IMG/VR virus record: IMGVR_UViG_3300036790_000386
Span: 1-64,000 of that record
DNA: 64,000 nt
DNA from: a virus
Direction: 5' to 3' (one strand)
The translations under genes were made by a program, and so were the position numbers. How positions within the stretch are numbered: the stretch's first letter is position 1; every line of letters begins with the position of its first letter. The notes beneath the pieces were generated by a model. It saw nothing but the letters and a program-made list of their open reading frames with translations. It was not told the DNA's origin and did not search any database. Positions 22,978-32,600 of this stretch are shown one piece after another.

Positions 22978-23892
22978 GTGAAAAAAAATATCGAACAAGC
23001 CACCTTGATGATCCAAGCTTTTGAAAGCGTTGGATGCAACTATTTTACCCTAGTAGCAGAAAAAAATAATGAAACAGTATTTATTCGCCGTGCTGTTGAT
23101 GCAGAATTTATCAAGCTTAATCTCAGAAACGACCTTGAACATGCTGCTAGGGTATCTTGTAATCTGCACCTTCGACCCTATTCTCGATTATATTATTTGG
23201 TGCAGCTTGACGATATTCGCATTTTTCCTTTTTGTGTTTGTGCGAGCCCGCTGGAGGCGGGCGAGGCGACCGCAGGTCGCGTGAATTCACCATTTATCAT
23301 TACAGAAACAAGTTCAAAAAGTTATCAATGTTGGTTAGCTTTAAATAAAAAGTTTACAGTAGACGAAACTAAGATAATTAAAAAGATTTATCAGGCGGAT
23401 TTGGGCGCTACGGGAAGCTGCCGACTGGCAGGTTCAACCAATTTTAAGGAAAAATATTCGCCAAATTTTCCAACCGTTAGAGTTGTTTTTAGTTCTTTAT
23501 ATACTCTAGCGGATTATGAAGAATTATCTACTCAGATAATTCAATTTAATGCGCGGCAAGCCGCGCCTCGGCGGCTTTCAGCCGCCTCGCACAAACACAA
23601 AAAAGAATTTAACAATATTACACCAGGCCCCAAACTAACTAGAACTCTTGCATGGCCTTTTTATTCAAAAGCTATTCAACAGAACGATGGTAGAAGAGAT
23701 GGTTGGGGTCCAGATCGAAGTAGGGCTGATTTTGCTTGGGCAATTATGGCACTGAAATTTGGGCACTCAGTTGAAGAAGTTGCAGCAAAGCTTCAACAGA
23801 TTAGTGATAAGGCAAGAGAGAAATCGGAATACGAAGCGGAGTTGTATGCCTTTAATACGGCACTGCGTGCTTCTGAGGTTTATAATAGGTGA
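22978..23892 (+). CDS. RepB-type primase carrying two in-frame repeat elements
   Basis: Typical RepB/AEP primase motifs are present: YYLVQLDDI, IITETSSKSYQCWLAL, and ADLGATGSCRLAGSTNFKEKY. The C-terminal part (GPDRSRADFAWAIMALKFG) is helical. Two double-hairpin elements lie in frame: C gives CVCASPLEAGEATAGRV between the QLDD and TSS strands, and D gives a ~30-residue insert (ARQAAPRRLSAASHKHKKEF and on) after the primase core. Both inserts lie at likely surface loops and leave the frame intact. The start is GTG 22978 with a weak site. It probably primes replication for the polymerase at 10850. Confidence 0.75.
   Translation: MKKNIEQATLMIQAFESVGCNYFTLVAEKNNETVFIRRAVDAEFIKLNLRNDLEHAARVSCNLHLRPYSRLYYLVQLDDIRIFPFCVCASPLEAGEATAGRVNSPFIITETSSKSYQCWLALNKKFTVDETKIIKKIYQADLGATGSCRLAGSTNFKEKYSPNFPTVRVVFSSLYTLADYEELSTQIIQFNARQAAPRRLSAASHKHKKEFNNITPGPKLTRTLAWPFYSKAIQQNDGRRDGWGPDRSRADFAWAIMALKFGHSVEEVAAKLQQISDKAREKSEYEAELYAFNTALRASEVYNR
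23228..23280 (-). repeat. Double-hairpin element, copy C (inverted, within primase gene)
   Basis: Read on the minus strand, hairpin 1 is GCGACC/GGTCGC (loop TGC) and hairpin 2 is GCCCGC/GCGGGC (loop CTCCA), joined by CTC and followed by TCGCACAAACACAAAAA. Arms differ from copies A, B, E and F yet pair perfectly. The tail stops after this and lacks the CCAGGCCCC end. The insert is translated without a stop. Confidence 0.88.
23551..23631 (+). repeat. Double-hairpin element, copy D (within primase gene)
   Basis: Hairpin 1 is GCGCGGC (23551-23557) with GCCGCGC (23560-23566); hairpin 2 is GGCGGC (23570-23575) with GCCGCC (23581-23586), loop TTTCA; the spacer is CTC. The tail runs TCGCACAAACACAAA to CCAGGCCCC at 23631. 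It is read in a different frame from copy A. Opposite in orientation to C, 270 bases away. Confidence 0.9.
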
Positions 23893-23903
23893 AAATAAAA
23901 GAA

Positions 23904-24449
23904 TTATGGCAATAATAGGTTTGACTCGATTCTGTCAATAACAGAATGCGCCCAAGCAATATCGTCTTCGTCAATTTCGCCAAAATTACCTCCAAATGCT
24001 GATGCAGTCATCGGAAGTTCTTCACCGATTTCTGCTGCTTGCCAGATTACGTCATGCGATAGGTTTGATATACTTACAGCGGTGTGATTGGAGCAAATTG
24101 CATTAATTACCGTATCAACCAAGCTAATTTGCTCAGCTGAAAATATAGAAATATCAGGCTTCTTCAACGAGAAGAATTGCGTTTGGTTGTACACGTAGGT
24201 TGGGATCTGTCGTTCAACTAAAGCCCCTGACTTCACAAGGCGTGCGCGGGAAGCCATAATATCTCTGGGGGTCGGTCCAAATTGGCGCTTGATATACGTC
24301 GCTCCAGTTATAGAACTCCCGTATTCAGCGAAGGCAAACATGTCAGAATACCACAAAACCTTATTAAGTTTTGTAACTCCAAGTTTGTTAGGATTATCGC
24401 ACCGCGCACATATGTAGTGCGTGAGTGTGTCTAATTTCGCATGTTCCAC
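23904..24449 (-). CDS. Panacea (DUF4065) antitoxin-like protein
   Basis: Residues 27-36 (KLNKVLWYSD), 45-48 (SITG) and 58-61 (GPTP) form the Panacea/DUF4065 signature, found in antitoxins that neutralise many unrelated toxins. The C-terminal half is helical with no toxin domain. It stands alone at the left end of the late strand, with its own promoter, and its base composition and codon choice look less AT-rich than neighbours, suggesting transfer. No toxin gene is adjacent on this strand, so it may counter a host toxin-antitoxin defence. Only 11 bases separate its end from the primase gene. Confidence 0.8.
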   Translation of the reverse strand: MEHAKLDTLTHYICARCDNPNKLGVTKLNKVLWYSDMFAFAEYGSSITGATYIKRQFGPTPRDIMASRARLVKSGALVERQIPTYVYNQTQFFSLKKPDISIFSAEQISLVDTVINAICSNHTAVSISNLSHDVIWQAAEIGEELPMTASAFGGNFGEIDEDDIAWAHSVIDRIESNLLLP

Positions 24450-24500
24450 TTGCCTGACTCCGGTAGGTTTGTTCGCTTTTCATTTCGAACTATACACCAC

Positions 24501-24529
24501 ATTATAACAATTATAACGCGATTTGTTAC
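24501..24529 (-). promoter_or_regulatory. Sigma70-like promoter for the Panacea gene
   Basis: On the minus strand, GTAACA (24529-24524) and a consensus TATAAT (24506-24501) are separated by 17 bases. The start site would lie about 45 bases before the ATG. The -10 overlaps a direct repeat of ATTATAAC (plus strand) that could be an operator. A separate AT-rich hairpin (TTGCAT/ATGCAA) lies at 24581-24599. Confidence 0.5.
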
Positions 24530-24671
24530 CTAAATGTCGAGTCGCGGGCTCTTAATTGCGATTCGATGGTAGTGATAAGTTTGCATTTCAGACATGCAAT
24601 ATGATCAATACGCAGCAACGCCTTGGCTGTTTACTGAGTCAAGTATATTGTTACCAAACTGTTTGATTATA

Positions 24672-25034
24672 TTAGAGTAATTTAATTGCTATATGTATGA
24701 TATATTGAGCGATTAGGATAATCCCACAAATGCCAATAGCGAATGTAATCATAGCACGAACCCATGTTCGCCAGTTTGATTTACCTGCTATAAATTGCAG
24801 AGCGCAGTGGTTTGGCTGTACTGCTTTAGCAAGAAATGCGCAGAAAATACACCATCTTAACTTGCGAGGTCCGACGCGACCTTCAGGGGTGTAACCTGCC
24901 CCAATAGCAGCCCTGAGACTTACTGTTTGGCCGGCTTCACCGCCGGTCAAAACATTTATGGTTTCATCAAAAATTATACCATTAGTGTCAAGCTGTTTAA
25001 GATTTTGATTTATATAATTTTTAAATTGTTCCAT
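24672..25034 (-). CDS. Small phage protein with C-terminal membrane segment
   Basis: The central sequence NVLTGGEAGQTVSLRAA and the later QPNHCALQF resemble a widespread small phage family with a GG-x2-(G/D)-x-T-x-S-x-RA motif and an HC pair, whose function is unknown. The C-terminus (AMITFAIGICGIILIAQYII) is one membrane span. ATG 25034 is chosen because GCGAGAA precedes it and the longer frame only overlaps the upstream gene. It is the last gene of the late virion run. Confidence 0.6.
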   Translation of the reverse strand: MEQFKNYINQNLKQLDTNGIIFDETINVLTGGEAGQTVSLRAAIGAGYTPEGRVGPRKLRWCIFCAFLAKAVQPNHCALQFIAGKSNWRTWVRAMITFAIGICGIILIAQYIIHIAIKLL

Positions 25035-25056
25035 AATTTTCTCGCTTAATAAATAT

Positions 25057-25560
25057 TCAGTTTTCGCATTGAACATTCATCGTTACATCACTTGTAGTAC
25101 TAAATGTCACCGAGCCACGCGCGATGAGAAGTGTAGAAAGAGTTGTATTGCCGCCAGCGTTGCCTGTGAGTTGGTAGTCAAAGCTAACTTCTTGTGCTTG
25201 ACAGAGTACACCAGCGCCGCCAACAGAAACGTTTGATGCGAGGTGAATAGAACCGAGACAAATACCAATATCATGGGATGTTAAGCTTAATGCTGTAGAA
25301 TCAGCATAGGTGCCAGTTGGAGGAGAACTAAAAATAACCATATCTAAGCTGGAAGCAAAAGAACCGCTTGCCATATTGACACAGACATTTTGTAATTTAC
25401 CTGAAGATGGAACATTAGTTGTATTGATAAGACCGCCAACGCAATAACCAGCAGAATAAGCTGCGGTTCCTACTACAAGATTCTTAGTGATATTAAAACG
25501 TTTTGGTGCAACAATAGCAGGTTGTGCAGTAATTGGAGTTGGATTTACAGCAGTAGTCAT
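25057..25560 (-). CDS. Putative virion protein, 167 aa
   Basis: Beta-rich, low in charge, with many S, T, V, G and A residues (AAYSAGYCVGGLINTTN, SVSFDYQLTG-like strands). Such composition is typical of phage structural or fibre-associated proteins. The cluster position after the adhesins supports a virion role. Specific function unknown. GGAGATTT precedes the ATG. Confidence 0.55.
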   Translation of the reverse strand: MTTAVNPTPITAQPAIVAPKRFNITKNLVVGTAAYSAGYCVGGLINTTNVPSSGKLQNVCVNMASGSFASSLDMVIFSSPPTGTYADSTALSLTSHDIGICLGSIHLASNVSVGGAGVLCQAQEVSFDYQLTGNAGGNTTLSTLLIARGSVTFSTTSDVTMNVQCEN

Positions 25561-25572
25561 TAAAATCTCCTG

Positions 25573-25935
25573 TTATTGGGCTTGATCTGAAGTTAAGTAT
25601 TGCCATAGAACAGCTTCACTTGTGTCTGAAGCCTGCACTACGCATGTGATGTAGTATTTGACGCCAGGGATCAAATTGCCAATCTGCTGTGCTACAGCTT
25701 GATTATCTAGTCCTGTGGTAGGGCTAGAGGTGACTACGGCCGGGCCAATAAGACGTGACATTGGCGCAGGATCATTAGTCTGACTTGAAGGCGCAATCTT
25801 GCAAGTTACAGATACTATATCGCTCACAGTTAAACTTGGATTTGTTTTAGCCCACATACTTCCAAAGTCAAAAGTAAAAACACGAGTTTCAACTATAGCA
25901 GTAAGAGGCGTTAATGAACCGATACCCTGAGTCAT
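25573..25935 (-). CDS. Putative virion protein, 120 aa
   Basis: Beta-rich with strands such as TRVFTFDFGSM, SLTVSDIVSVTCKI and VKYYITCVVQASD, resembling small immunoglobulin-like virion proteins with a final IPGVKYYI-type strand. Located between the adhesin and another structural-like gene. Family not certain. Confidence 0.55.
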   Translation of the reverse strand: MTQGIGSLTPLTAIVETRVFTFDFGSMWAKTNPSLTVSDIVSVTCKIAPSSQTNDPAPMSRLIGPAVVTSSPTTGLDNQAVAQQIGNLIPGVKYYITCVVQASDTSEAVLWQYLTSDQAQ

Positions 25936-25946
25936 AAAACTATTCC

Positions 25947-28709
25947 TTATTCTGGATTATTTTCATCATTTATATTGTTAGGGCGTGCCCATAAAATAGA
26001 TTTATAGACTGCTCCACGAATCCAGCCTAAAGTGTTGAAAGTTAAACGAAAAATTTTGAAAGTAGTAGATATAGTTTGAGCAGACACAATTGAAACAGCT
26101 ATAATTACAAAGCCACTGAATGCTGTGATTGATTTAATAAATTGATTAGATTGTGTTGTAACAAAGTTTATTGTTGATTTAGAAGTGATCACTAAAATAG
26201 ATTTTGGTGAAATTAAAGTGCTAAGACTTTTATTTAAAGTAAATTGAATATTGATACTGGAGTTTAGGATTGTAGATGCAATAATTGAAATAGCAGAACT
26301 GACAGTAATTGCGTTAACTATCTCAGAGGATAAGATTTTAATAGATTTAAAAGCATTTATAAGAAAATTAACAGATTGAGTAGAGATTATTGAAATAAAA
26401 GTTGTAATTGTTTTTCTAATTTTAACAGATTCTGTTGAAGCAGTAGAGATATTTTTAAGAACTTGTTTTATAAGATTAATAAATTTAGAAGAAGTTATAT
26501 TGATTGATAAAAGAATTACTTTTATTTGAATAGAAGTAATAGATTCTGCGCTAAAAATTTTAATAGATTTAACAATTTGTTTAAGAGTTGAAATTGACTT
26601 AGTGGTAATAATTGAAATATATTTTAATAGAGCTTTTATTAAATTAATAACTTGTAAATTAGATACAAAAATAAGTTTGTGAATTTGCTTGATTAGGTTA
26701 ATAATTTGAGCATCAGTGACAGATGCAGATTGTTGATAAAGATAACCCATTTGAGTTGCAATTGCAATTGCAGTTTCGGAAGAAGTTATAAAGATATATT
26801 TTGAAATTTGTTTTATAGTAGTTATAGTTTGAGTATTTGTATTAGATATTTTTTTACTAATTGCTTTTAATAGATTAATAACTTGAGCATCTATAATAGA
26901 AATATGTTTGGAAATAAGTTTAATCAGATTTATAGTTTGTGTATCTATAGTTGAAATTTGTTTAAAAATTTGTTTGATAAGATTGACTGTTTCAAAGTTT
27001 GTGATCGATTCTAATTGATGATAAATGTAGCCAAGTGCAGTTTCAATAGCATTAACAATATTTGAATTGGAGACAGAGATGCGTTTGCTAATAATTCTGA
27101 TGATGTTGCTGACTTGGGAATTTCCAACAAATATTAATTTAGCCAGCAGCTTGATTGCATTTATTGTTGTTGAATTTGTGACTGAAACAGATTGATTATA
27201 AACAAAACCAGTAATATTTTCAATAGTTTCAGTAGTATTTGTGTTGATGAAAGAAATATATTTATGAACAGTTTTGATAATATTTATGATTTGTGTATTG
27301 GCTATTGAAGTAATATGAGATATTAAACGAATAGAACTAATTGATTCAGCAGTAATAATATTGATATTTTTGTGCATTTGTTTTGTTAAACTAATTGATT
27401 TAGTATTTGAGATGTTGAAAGTCTTATTTGTTTGTTTTATAATTGAAATAGATTCAGAATTTGTAGTATAGATGCGTTTAAGAATTTGTTTGAATAGATT
27501 AATGGATTTTGTATCAAAGATTGAAATTAATTTATGAATTGCTTTTGTAAGATTTATACTTTCAACATCTGCAATTGAAACTGATTGATTGTGTTGAGTT
27601 CCTGACCGAGTTACAGTAGTTGCAACAGAAACTTTTTCTGGATTTGATTGTAGAGTATTATAGTCACCAGCAACTGGAGTAAAAGCTATAGGTGTAAAAG
27701 CTACAGACGCTGCATCAGATATTGTATATGTATTTGCGCCTATTTGAGTTGATATAGAAAGACTGTATTGATTACTGGGAATGGTGTAAGTGAGGACAAT
27801 GATGCCTTGGCCGCCCTGACCGCCAGTCCCGGAGACTGCAACAGTATCGCCACCGGCACCGCCACCGCCACCGCCATATTGGCCGCCGTTGCCGCCATTA
27901 ATATTTGTGCCGGTTGCTTCGGGAGCGTAGCAGCTACCAGCCCCACCACCACCCGAGCCTGCCGTAGCGCCTTCGGTGCTGGCCCATTCAGCACCCGCGC
28001 CGCCGTTACCGGCTGTACCCATATCGCCAGTTGAGGACGGGACGTATGGACCGCCGCCGCCGGCACCGGCCCCGCCATCTCCTCCATTTATGGATGTTGA
28101 AGTGCCACCAGCACCGCCTAGTGTTCCACTGTAACTATTTCCACCAGCGCCACCGATTGTGCTGCTGCCAGCGCCGCCTGCTGTGCCACCACCACCGCCA
28201 CCGCCACCACCACCAGGACCTGGATTAGCGCCGGCACCGGCGAAGCCTTCGCCGCCTGCACCGCCTATACCATTAGGGCCGCCAGCGCCTCCGCCACCGG
28301 AAGCAGCCGAAGCGCCGCTGGTTCCCCCTTGACCGCCAGCATAGGTAATCGTGCCGATCCCGCCCGTTCCACCTGTGCCTCCCGAGGGCTGACCGCCTCC
28401 GGCACTGACTGATGCGGACGACAGTGACGTGCCATTGAACCAAGAGTTGCCACCAGCTGTGCCGGGGAAATTTCCGCTTTCAGCAGCACCACCCGCACCA
28501 CCAGGGCCGACATTAAACGCGTAGGAATTTCCTGGAACAACAGTGACGACGCCATAGGAATACTCGCCACCGCCGCCGCCGCTTACCTGATAACTGTTAT
28601 CGCCGCCCGCGCCGCCGGCAAGCATGGCGACTTGAACAGAGGTCACACCAGATGGCGCAACCCACTCGCCCGCGCCGACAGTGGTTAGGAAAACTACAGC
28701 AGTTGCCAT
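25947..28709 (-). CDS. Giant adhesin: glycine-rich domain plus 18-residue repeat shaft
   Basis: Residues ~1-35 begin with a strand-rich cap (TVGAGEWVAPSGVTSVQVAM). Residues ~36-310 are a glycine-rich domain (GGAGG runs) like the polyglycine receptor-binding domains of tail fibres. From ~370 to 800, 18-residue units repeat (consensus ISI-x3-T-x-SINLIKQI-x-K), broken every ~5 units by a G(F/Y)-x-YxQS-x-S-x-T unit. The C-terminus (TFKIFRLTFNTLGWI) is shared with the adhesin at 29656. It probably binds the host surface. The glycine domain is GC-rich and the shaft very AT-rich, so the gene looks chimeric. Confidence 0.75.
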   Translation of the reverse strand: MATAVVFLTTVGAGEWVAPSGVTSVQVAMLAGGAGGDNSYQVSGGGGGEYSYGVVTVVPGNSYAFNVGPGGAGGAAESGNFPGTAGGNSWFNGTSLSSASVSAGGGQPSGGTGGTGGIGTITYAGGQGGTSGASAASGGGGAGGPNGIGGAGGEGFAGAGANPGPGGGGGGGGGGTAGGAGSSTIGGAGGNSYSGTLGGAGGTSTSINGGDGGAGAGGGGPYVPSSTGDMGTAGNGGAGAEWASTEGATAGSGGGGAGSCYAPEATGTNINGGNGGQYGGGGGGAGGDTVAVSGTGGQGGQGIIVLTYTIPSNQYSLSISTQIGANTYTISDAASVAFTPIAFTPVAGDYNTLQSNPEKVSVATTVTRSGTQHNQSVSIADVESINLTKAIHKLISIFDTKSINLFKQILKRIYTTNSESISIIKQTNKTFNISNTKSISLTKQMHKNINIITAESISSIRLISHITSIANTQIINIIKTVHKYISFINTNTTETIENITGFVYNQSVSVTNSTTINAIKLLAKLIFVGNSQVSNIIRIISKRISVSNSNIVNAIETALGYIYHQLESITNFETVNLIKQIFKQISTIDTQTINLIKLISKHISIIDAQVINLLKAISKKISNTNTQTITTIKQISKYIFITSSETAIAIATQMGYLYQQSASVTDAQIINLIKQIHKLIFVSNLQVINLIKALLKYISIITTKSISTLKQIVKSIKIFSAESITSIQIKVILLSINITSSKFINLIKQVLKNISTASTESVKIRKTITTFISIISTQSVNFLINAFKSIKILSSEIVNAITVSSAISIIASTILNSSINIQFTLNKSLSTLISPKSILVITSKSTINFVTTQSNQFIKSITAFSGFVIIAVSIVSAQTISTTFKIFRLTFNTLGWIRGAVYKSILWARPNNINDENNPE
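26290..27603 (-). repeat. Protein-coding tandem repeats, 54-bp (18-residue) units
   Basis: More than twenty degenerate 54-bp units encode the shaft of the adhesin. Clear consecutive units are QISTIDTQTINLIKLISK, HISIIDAQVINLLKAISK and KISNTNTQTITTIKQISK. Divergence between units suggests old duplication with selection on the amphipathic pattern. Confidence 0.8.
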
Positions 28710-28710
28710 A

Positions 28711-28806
28711 ATGATCTTTCAGGACGGAGCGTGAAATGTCTGATGGCTGCGATACCGTAACAGAAGCAGTTCCAGTTGCGCTTGCAGTGGCAGCTGCTAC
28801 AGTCAT
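28711..28806 (-). pseudogene. Remnant of an adhesin N-terminus
   Basis: ATG 28806 opens a frame starting MTVAAATASATGTASVTVS, clearly related to the first residues of the adhesin at 29656 (MTIASTVESATGTTSVIVS). Homology ends after ~24 residues and the frame then runs out of phase into the adhesin starting at 28709. Both starts are preceded by AAGATCATT, a possible site of recombination that deleted the rest of the domain. Confidence 0.5.
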
Positions 28807-28824
28807 TTAATGATCTTAAAAAGA

Positions 28825-29652
28825 TTAAGAAAGTTCAGCAAGAGTAACGCAAACACCACTTAAACCAACTTCTGAAGCAGTTGTGACAGATTCAGCTTGC
28901 AAGTCTACCCAATAAGTAGAACCTAAACTTAGACCAGCAATAATGCCTGAAATGGAAAAAGGTCTAAAAGTATCAGCTGCGGTAATAGCAACACCATGTT
29001 CATATTTGTGGGTTGGTCCGAATGTCGTACCTTGTAAAGTAGCTCCATTTGATGGAGCAGAGCCAGCAGCGTATGCAAGACGATATTGAATTCCATAGGT
29101 AGCGCTAGTACCAGCTACTGCAAAAATTGAACCATTTACAGTTGCAAGCAAATTTCCAGTTTTTACTGGAACAATTGTTGCAGATAAACCCTGCATAGTA
29201 AACGCAGAAGTGCTAGTGGGTTCAGTTGGATTTACAACAGAACCTTGATAAGTTGCTGCTGCAAGATTCATTGAAGGATCGATAACGCCGCTTGGGTTTA
29301 AAGCAGGGATTAAACCAGCGCTAGTTACACCTGAACTTACTTGAGTTGGACTTAGAATAGAAACTGTTACATTGCATTGGTTTCCTGTAAAACTTACAGC
29401 TGAGTTGTTATTTGAACTTTCAATAACAGAGCGAGTTAATGTACTTACAGTACCAGATGTAAATGCACCAATACCTGTTTCCCAGACGTTAGCAGCAGGA
29501 TCAAATAAAAGATATGGAGTTAGATTGCCACTTGTTATATTACCTTTAAAAATTTCACAGCCAGTTTGAGCTACTCCAGATAAAGTTACTGAAGCAGTGC
29601 CAGAAATTGTAGCTAATTCCCAAACTCTAGCTTTAAATTGTGTAGCTACCAT
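28825..29652 (-). CDS. Tail fibre/appendage protein, 275 aa
   Basis: The N-terminus (FKARVWELATISGTASVTLS then GVAQTGCEIF) is the fold seen at the start of many phage fibre proteins that begin RVxET-x-TGTG. The rest is beta-rich with a C-terminal STYWVDLQAE strand. It lies between the two giant adhesins, so it is probably part of the same tail tip or fibre. Ends 3 bases from the adhesin at 29656 in the gene order. Confidence 0.65.
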   Translation of the reverse strand: MVATQFKARVWELATISGTASVTLSGVAQTGCEIFKGNITSGNLTPYLLFDPAANVWETGIGAFTSGTVSTLTRSVIESSNNNSAVSFTGNQCNVTVSILSPTQVSSGVTSAGLIPALNPSGVIDPSMNLAAATYQGSVVNPTEPTSTSAFTMQGLSATIVPVKTGNLLATVNGSIFAVAGTSATYGIQYRLAYAAGSAPSNGATLQGTTFGPTHKYEHGVAITAADTFRPFSISGIIAGLSLGSTYWVDLQAESVTTASEVGLSGVCVTLAELS

Positions 29653-29655
29653 TTG

Positions 29656-32600
29656 TTAATCTCTACCTTTAACAATAGCATTAAATACTGTGGTGTAAAT
29701 CCATCCCAGTTTATTAAATGTAAATGTAATAAAAGTTGTTGCAAGACTGATTGATTGATTAATGCCGTTTATTGAAATAGCTAATAATAGTGGAACTGTA
29801 TGATCTTTAGTTGTAGAAATAGATTGAGCATCTGAAACTGTAAATATTTCACGTCTAAATTTTGGAGCTTGAGCAGTGCTCAATTCTGTATCTGTGATTT
29901 TAATAATTTTAGATACATTTTTTACAATATTAATTTTTTGATTAAAAGAAAAAGATTCATAATAACTAAAAATTTTATTGATAAGTTTTATTACATGAAT
30001 TGATTGAGTGTTGATTGTTAGATTAATTGAAGAACGAATAATGTGAATAGATTTATTTATAATTTCTGTATTAAATATAGAGATAAGTTTATGAGCTATT
30101 TTTCTAGCAAGAGTAGAATTATATTGTGAAACTGTTAAGATTTTTTGAGCAGATTTAATAATAATAGCTTTATTGGAATTGAAAATATTAAAAGCTGTAG
30201 TATTATGATGAAAATTAGAAGTTTCTTTTATATTTTGTGTATTAACAATTTCTGTTATATTTTTTGGCCAGCGTTTAAAAATGGCGGCAGTAGAGTTAGA
30301 GATAATTTTAATTAGTTTGTTTGTTATAACATTAGAAAATTTAATAGCTTGTCTTTGAGTTACAGAAATAGAAAAAACATCACGTTTGGTTACATTATAA
30401 ATTCTTAGGATTTTTTGAGCATTAGAAACTGCAATTACGACAAGACGATGAACAACTGAATTAGCATTTCCTTTAACAAATTCTTGTGAACTAATGTTAA
30501 ATGTGCGATTATGTTTTGAACTTTTGATTATTTGAATAGATTCAGTAGAAGAAATCTGATATTTTTCAATATGAGTTTTAGTCTGAGAACTAGAAACAGA
30601 TGTAGTGTGAGTTACTACTGGAATTACATCTAAAATATTTTTTAAAATATTAGAGAATTCTTGATTTGTTATTATGAAATATGGAGCAATATGTCCAATC
30701 ATTTTTTGAACAGTTGAGGATGAAGCAATTGAGGAGAGGAGATGCGAAACTGTACTTGGGATTATAACTGTGATTGCTTGAGCTTCAGTAACTAAAAATT
30801 CTTGATTAAGATATTTACTAGAAACTATTTTGGTATTTTCAATATTTGAAATGTTAATTATATTTGTTTGTCCACTTAAAACATGAGTAGCTTGAATATC
30901 AGAAATAGAGAAAATTAACCAAGGAAAAGTTTTTAAAGCTCTGACAAAAGATGCTACATAAAGTGATATTGGGTATTTGACTGATTTTACAGCTAAAGTT
31001 GTATCAGATGATATTAAATTTATGTGTTTAGTTAAATTCGTAAAGAATTTAATAGATTGTATATCAGATATGTAATCTATATTGCTGCGAATAATATGCT
31101 TTGAAGTAAAAGCAACAGTTTCTGTATTAGATGCACTTATAGATTGGTTATATTGCGTACCTGAATTAATATAAGCAATAACAATAATGCCTTGAGCACC
31201 AGCACCACCTACGCCATAGTAGCTTAAACTACCACTAGCTCCCGCGCCACCACCACCATATAGACCACCAGCGCCACCTTCGCCTCCGCCAGATACTGTG
31301 CCAGGCTCATAATAGAAACCACCGCCGCCACCACCGCCAGACCCAACAGCCCCACCAAAGCAATCTACACCATTACCGCCTGCGCCACCGTTTGGAAATT
31401 CAGTATTTGTTTGTGGATTATAAGTGCCACCACCACCTGCGCCTGCGCTGCCAGTGCCTCCATTTTGTGAACCACTAGTGCCACCTATGCCACCAGCAGC
31501 ATCTAAAACACTAATACCACCAGGAGCGCCTATTGAACTATTTGCGTAGATACCTGGTTGACCGCCGCCACCACCGCCGCCGCCTGTACCACCGTAACCA
31601 TTAGTACCAGCTGGAGGTGAACCAGTGCCACCAATACCAAAGGGACCGCCAGCGCCCCCACCACTAGCTGCAACAGCATTAGCACCGACAGCACCATTAC
31701 CACCAGCGTATGTGATACTGCCAATGCCGTTATTACCGCCAGACCCGCCAGATGGTTGACCTCCACCAGCGCTTACAGATGCTGCTGAAATTGAAGTTCC
31801 ATTGAACCAAGAATTGCCTCCAGCAGTTCCTTCCCCATCTACTCCAACAGTTCCTGCCCCACCTGTACCGCCTATTCCTATTTCATAAGGAATTGAACCG
31901 CTTAATAAGAGATTACTACTAGAGCTAAATTGTCCGCCACCACCGCTGGTTCCGTAGTAAGTATTACCACCACCACCACCACCAGCTATAACTTGAATAA
32001 CATTTTGATTACTAAAGTTGGCAGGAACTGTCCAAGATAAATCTAAATTTGTTGAACTTAAAGTAACAACAGTTAAATTATCACCAGAATATGGAACTAA
32101 AGCAATTGTTGCTGTAACCCAATTAACAGCTGAATTTGAAAGCGTTGCTGTAATTGATCCAGTTGCTTCTGCAAGTGGCTGAAAACCAGCAGCAACATAA
32201 ATACTACTTTCGCCAGATCCGCCAAGCTGGTAAGCTTCTTGTTTATAGCCAGTTGTCCAATTAGAAGCAGTTACAGAACCTGACCCAAGAGCAGCACAGA
32301 CGAGAACTATCTCATTTGGATTTCTTGTGGTTACGGATGAGCCAGTTAAGGTTGTTGAGGTTGTCCCTGTATTAGTTGCTGTTACATCGATAGTGCCGCC
32401 AGCGTAGACTTGGCTGTATTCACAAATTACAACTGCTGCTTCAGTTGAACCTAATGTAACAAAAGTATAACTTGCAGGACCAGCAGCTGATAAAACTAAA
32501 TATTGCACTGACATAGAAATGGCAGTAGCGCCTGACCCAGAAGTAGCACTTGTAATTTGTGTCCAGCCTAATAGAGTTGCTGGAATTGTATTGGTGCCAT

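Noticed and set aside
23928-23950. Inverted repeat ATTCTGT/ACAGAAT as terminator for the early genes
   Set aside because: It lies inside the Panacea coding end and no T-run follows on the plus strand.
27740-28570. Several long frames on both strands opposite the glycine-rich domain
   Set aside because: GC-rich glycine codons remove stops in other frames; the glycine-rich frame has continuous fibre-like features.
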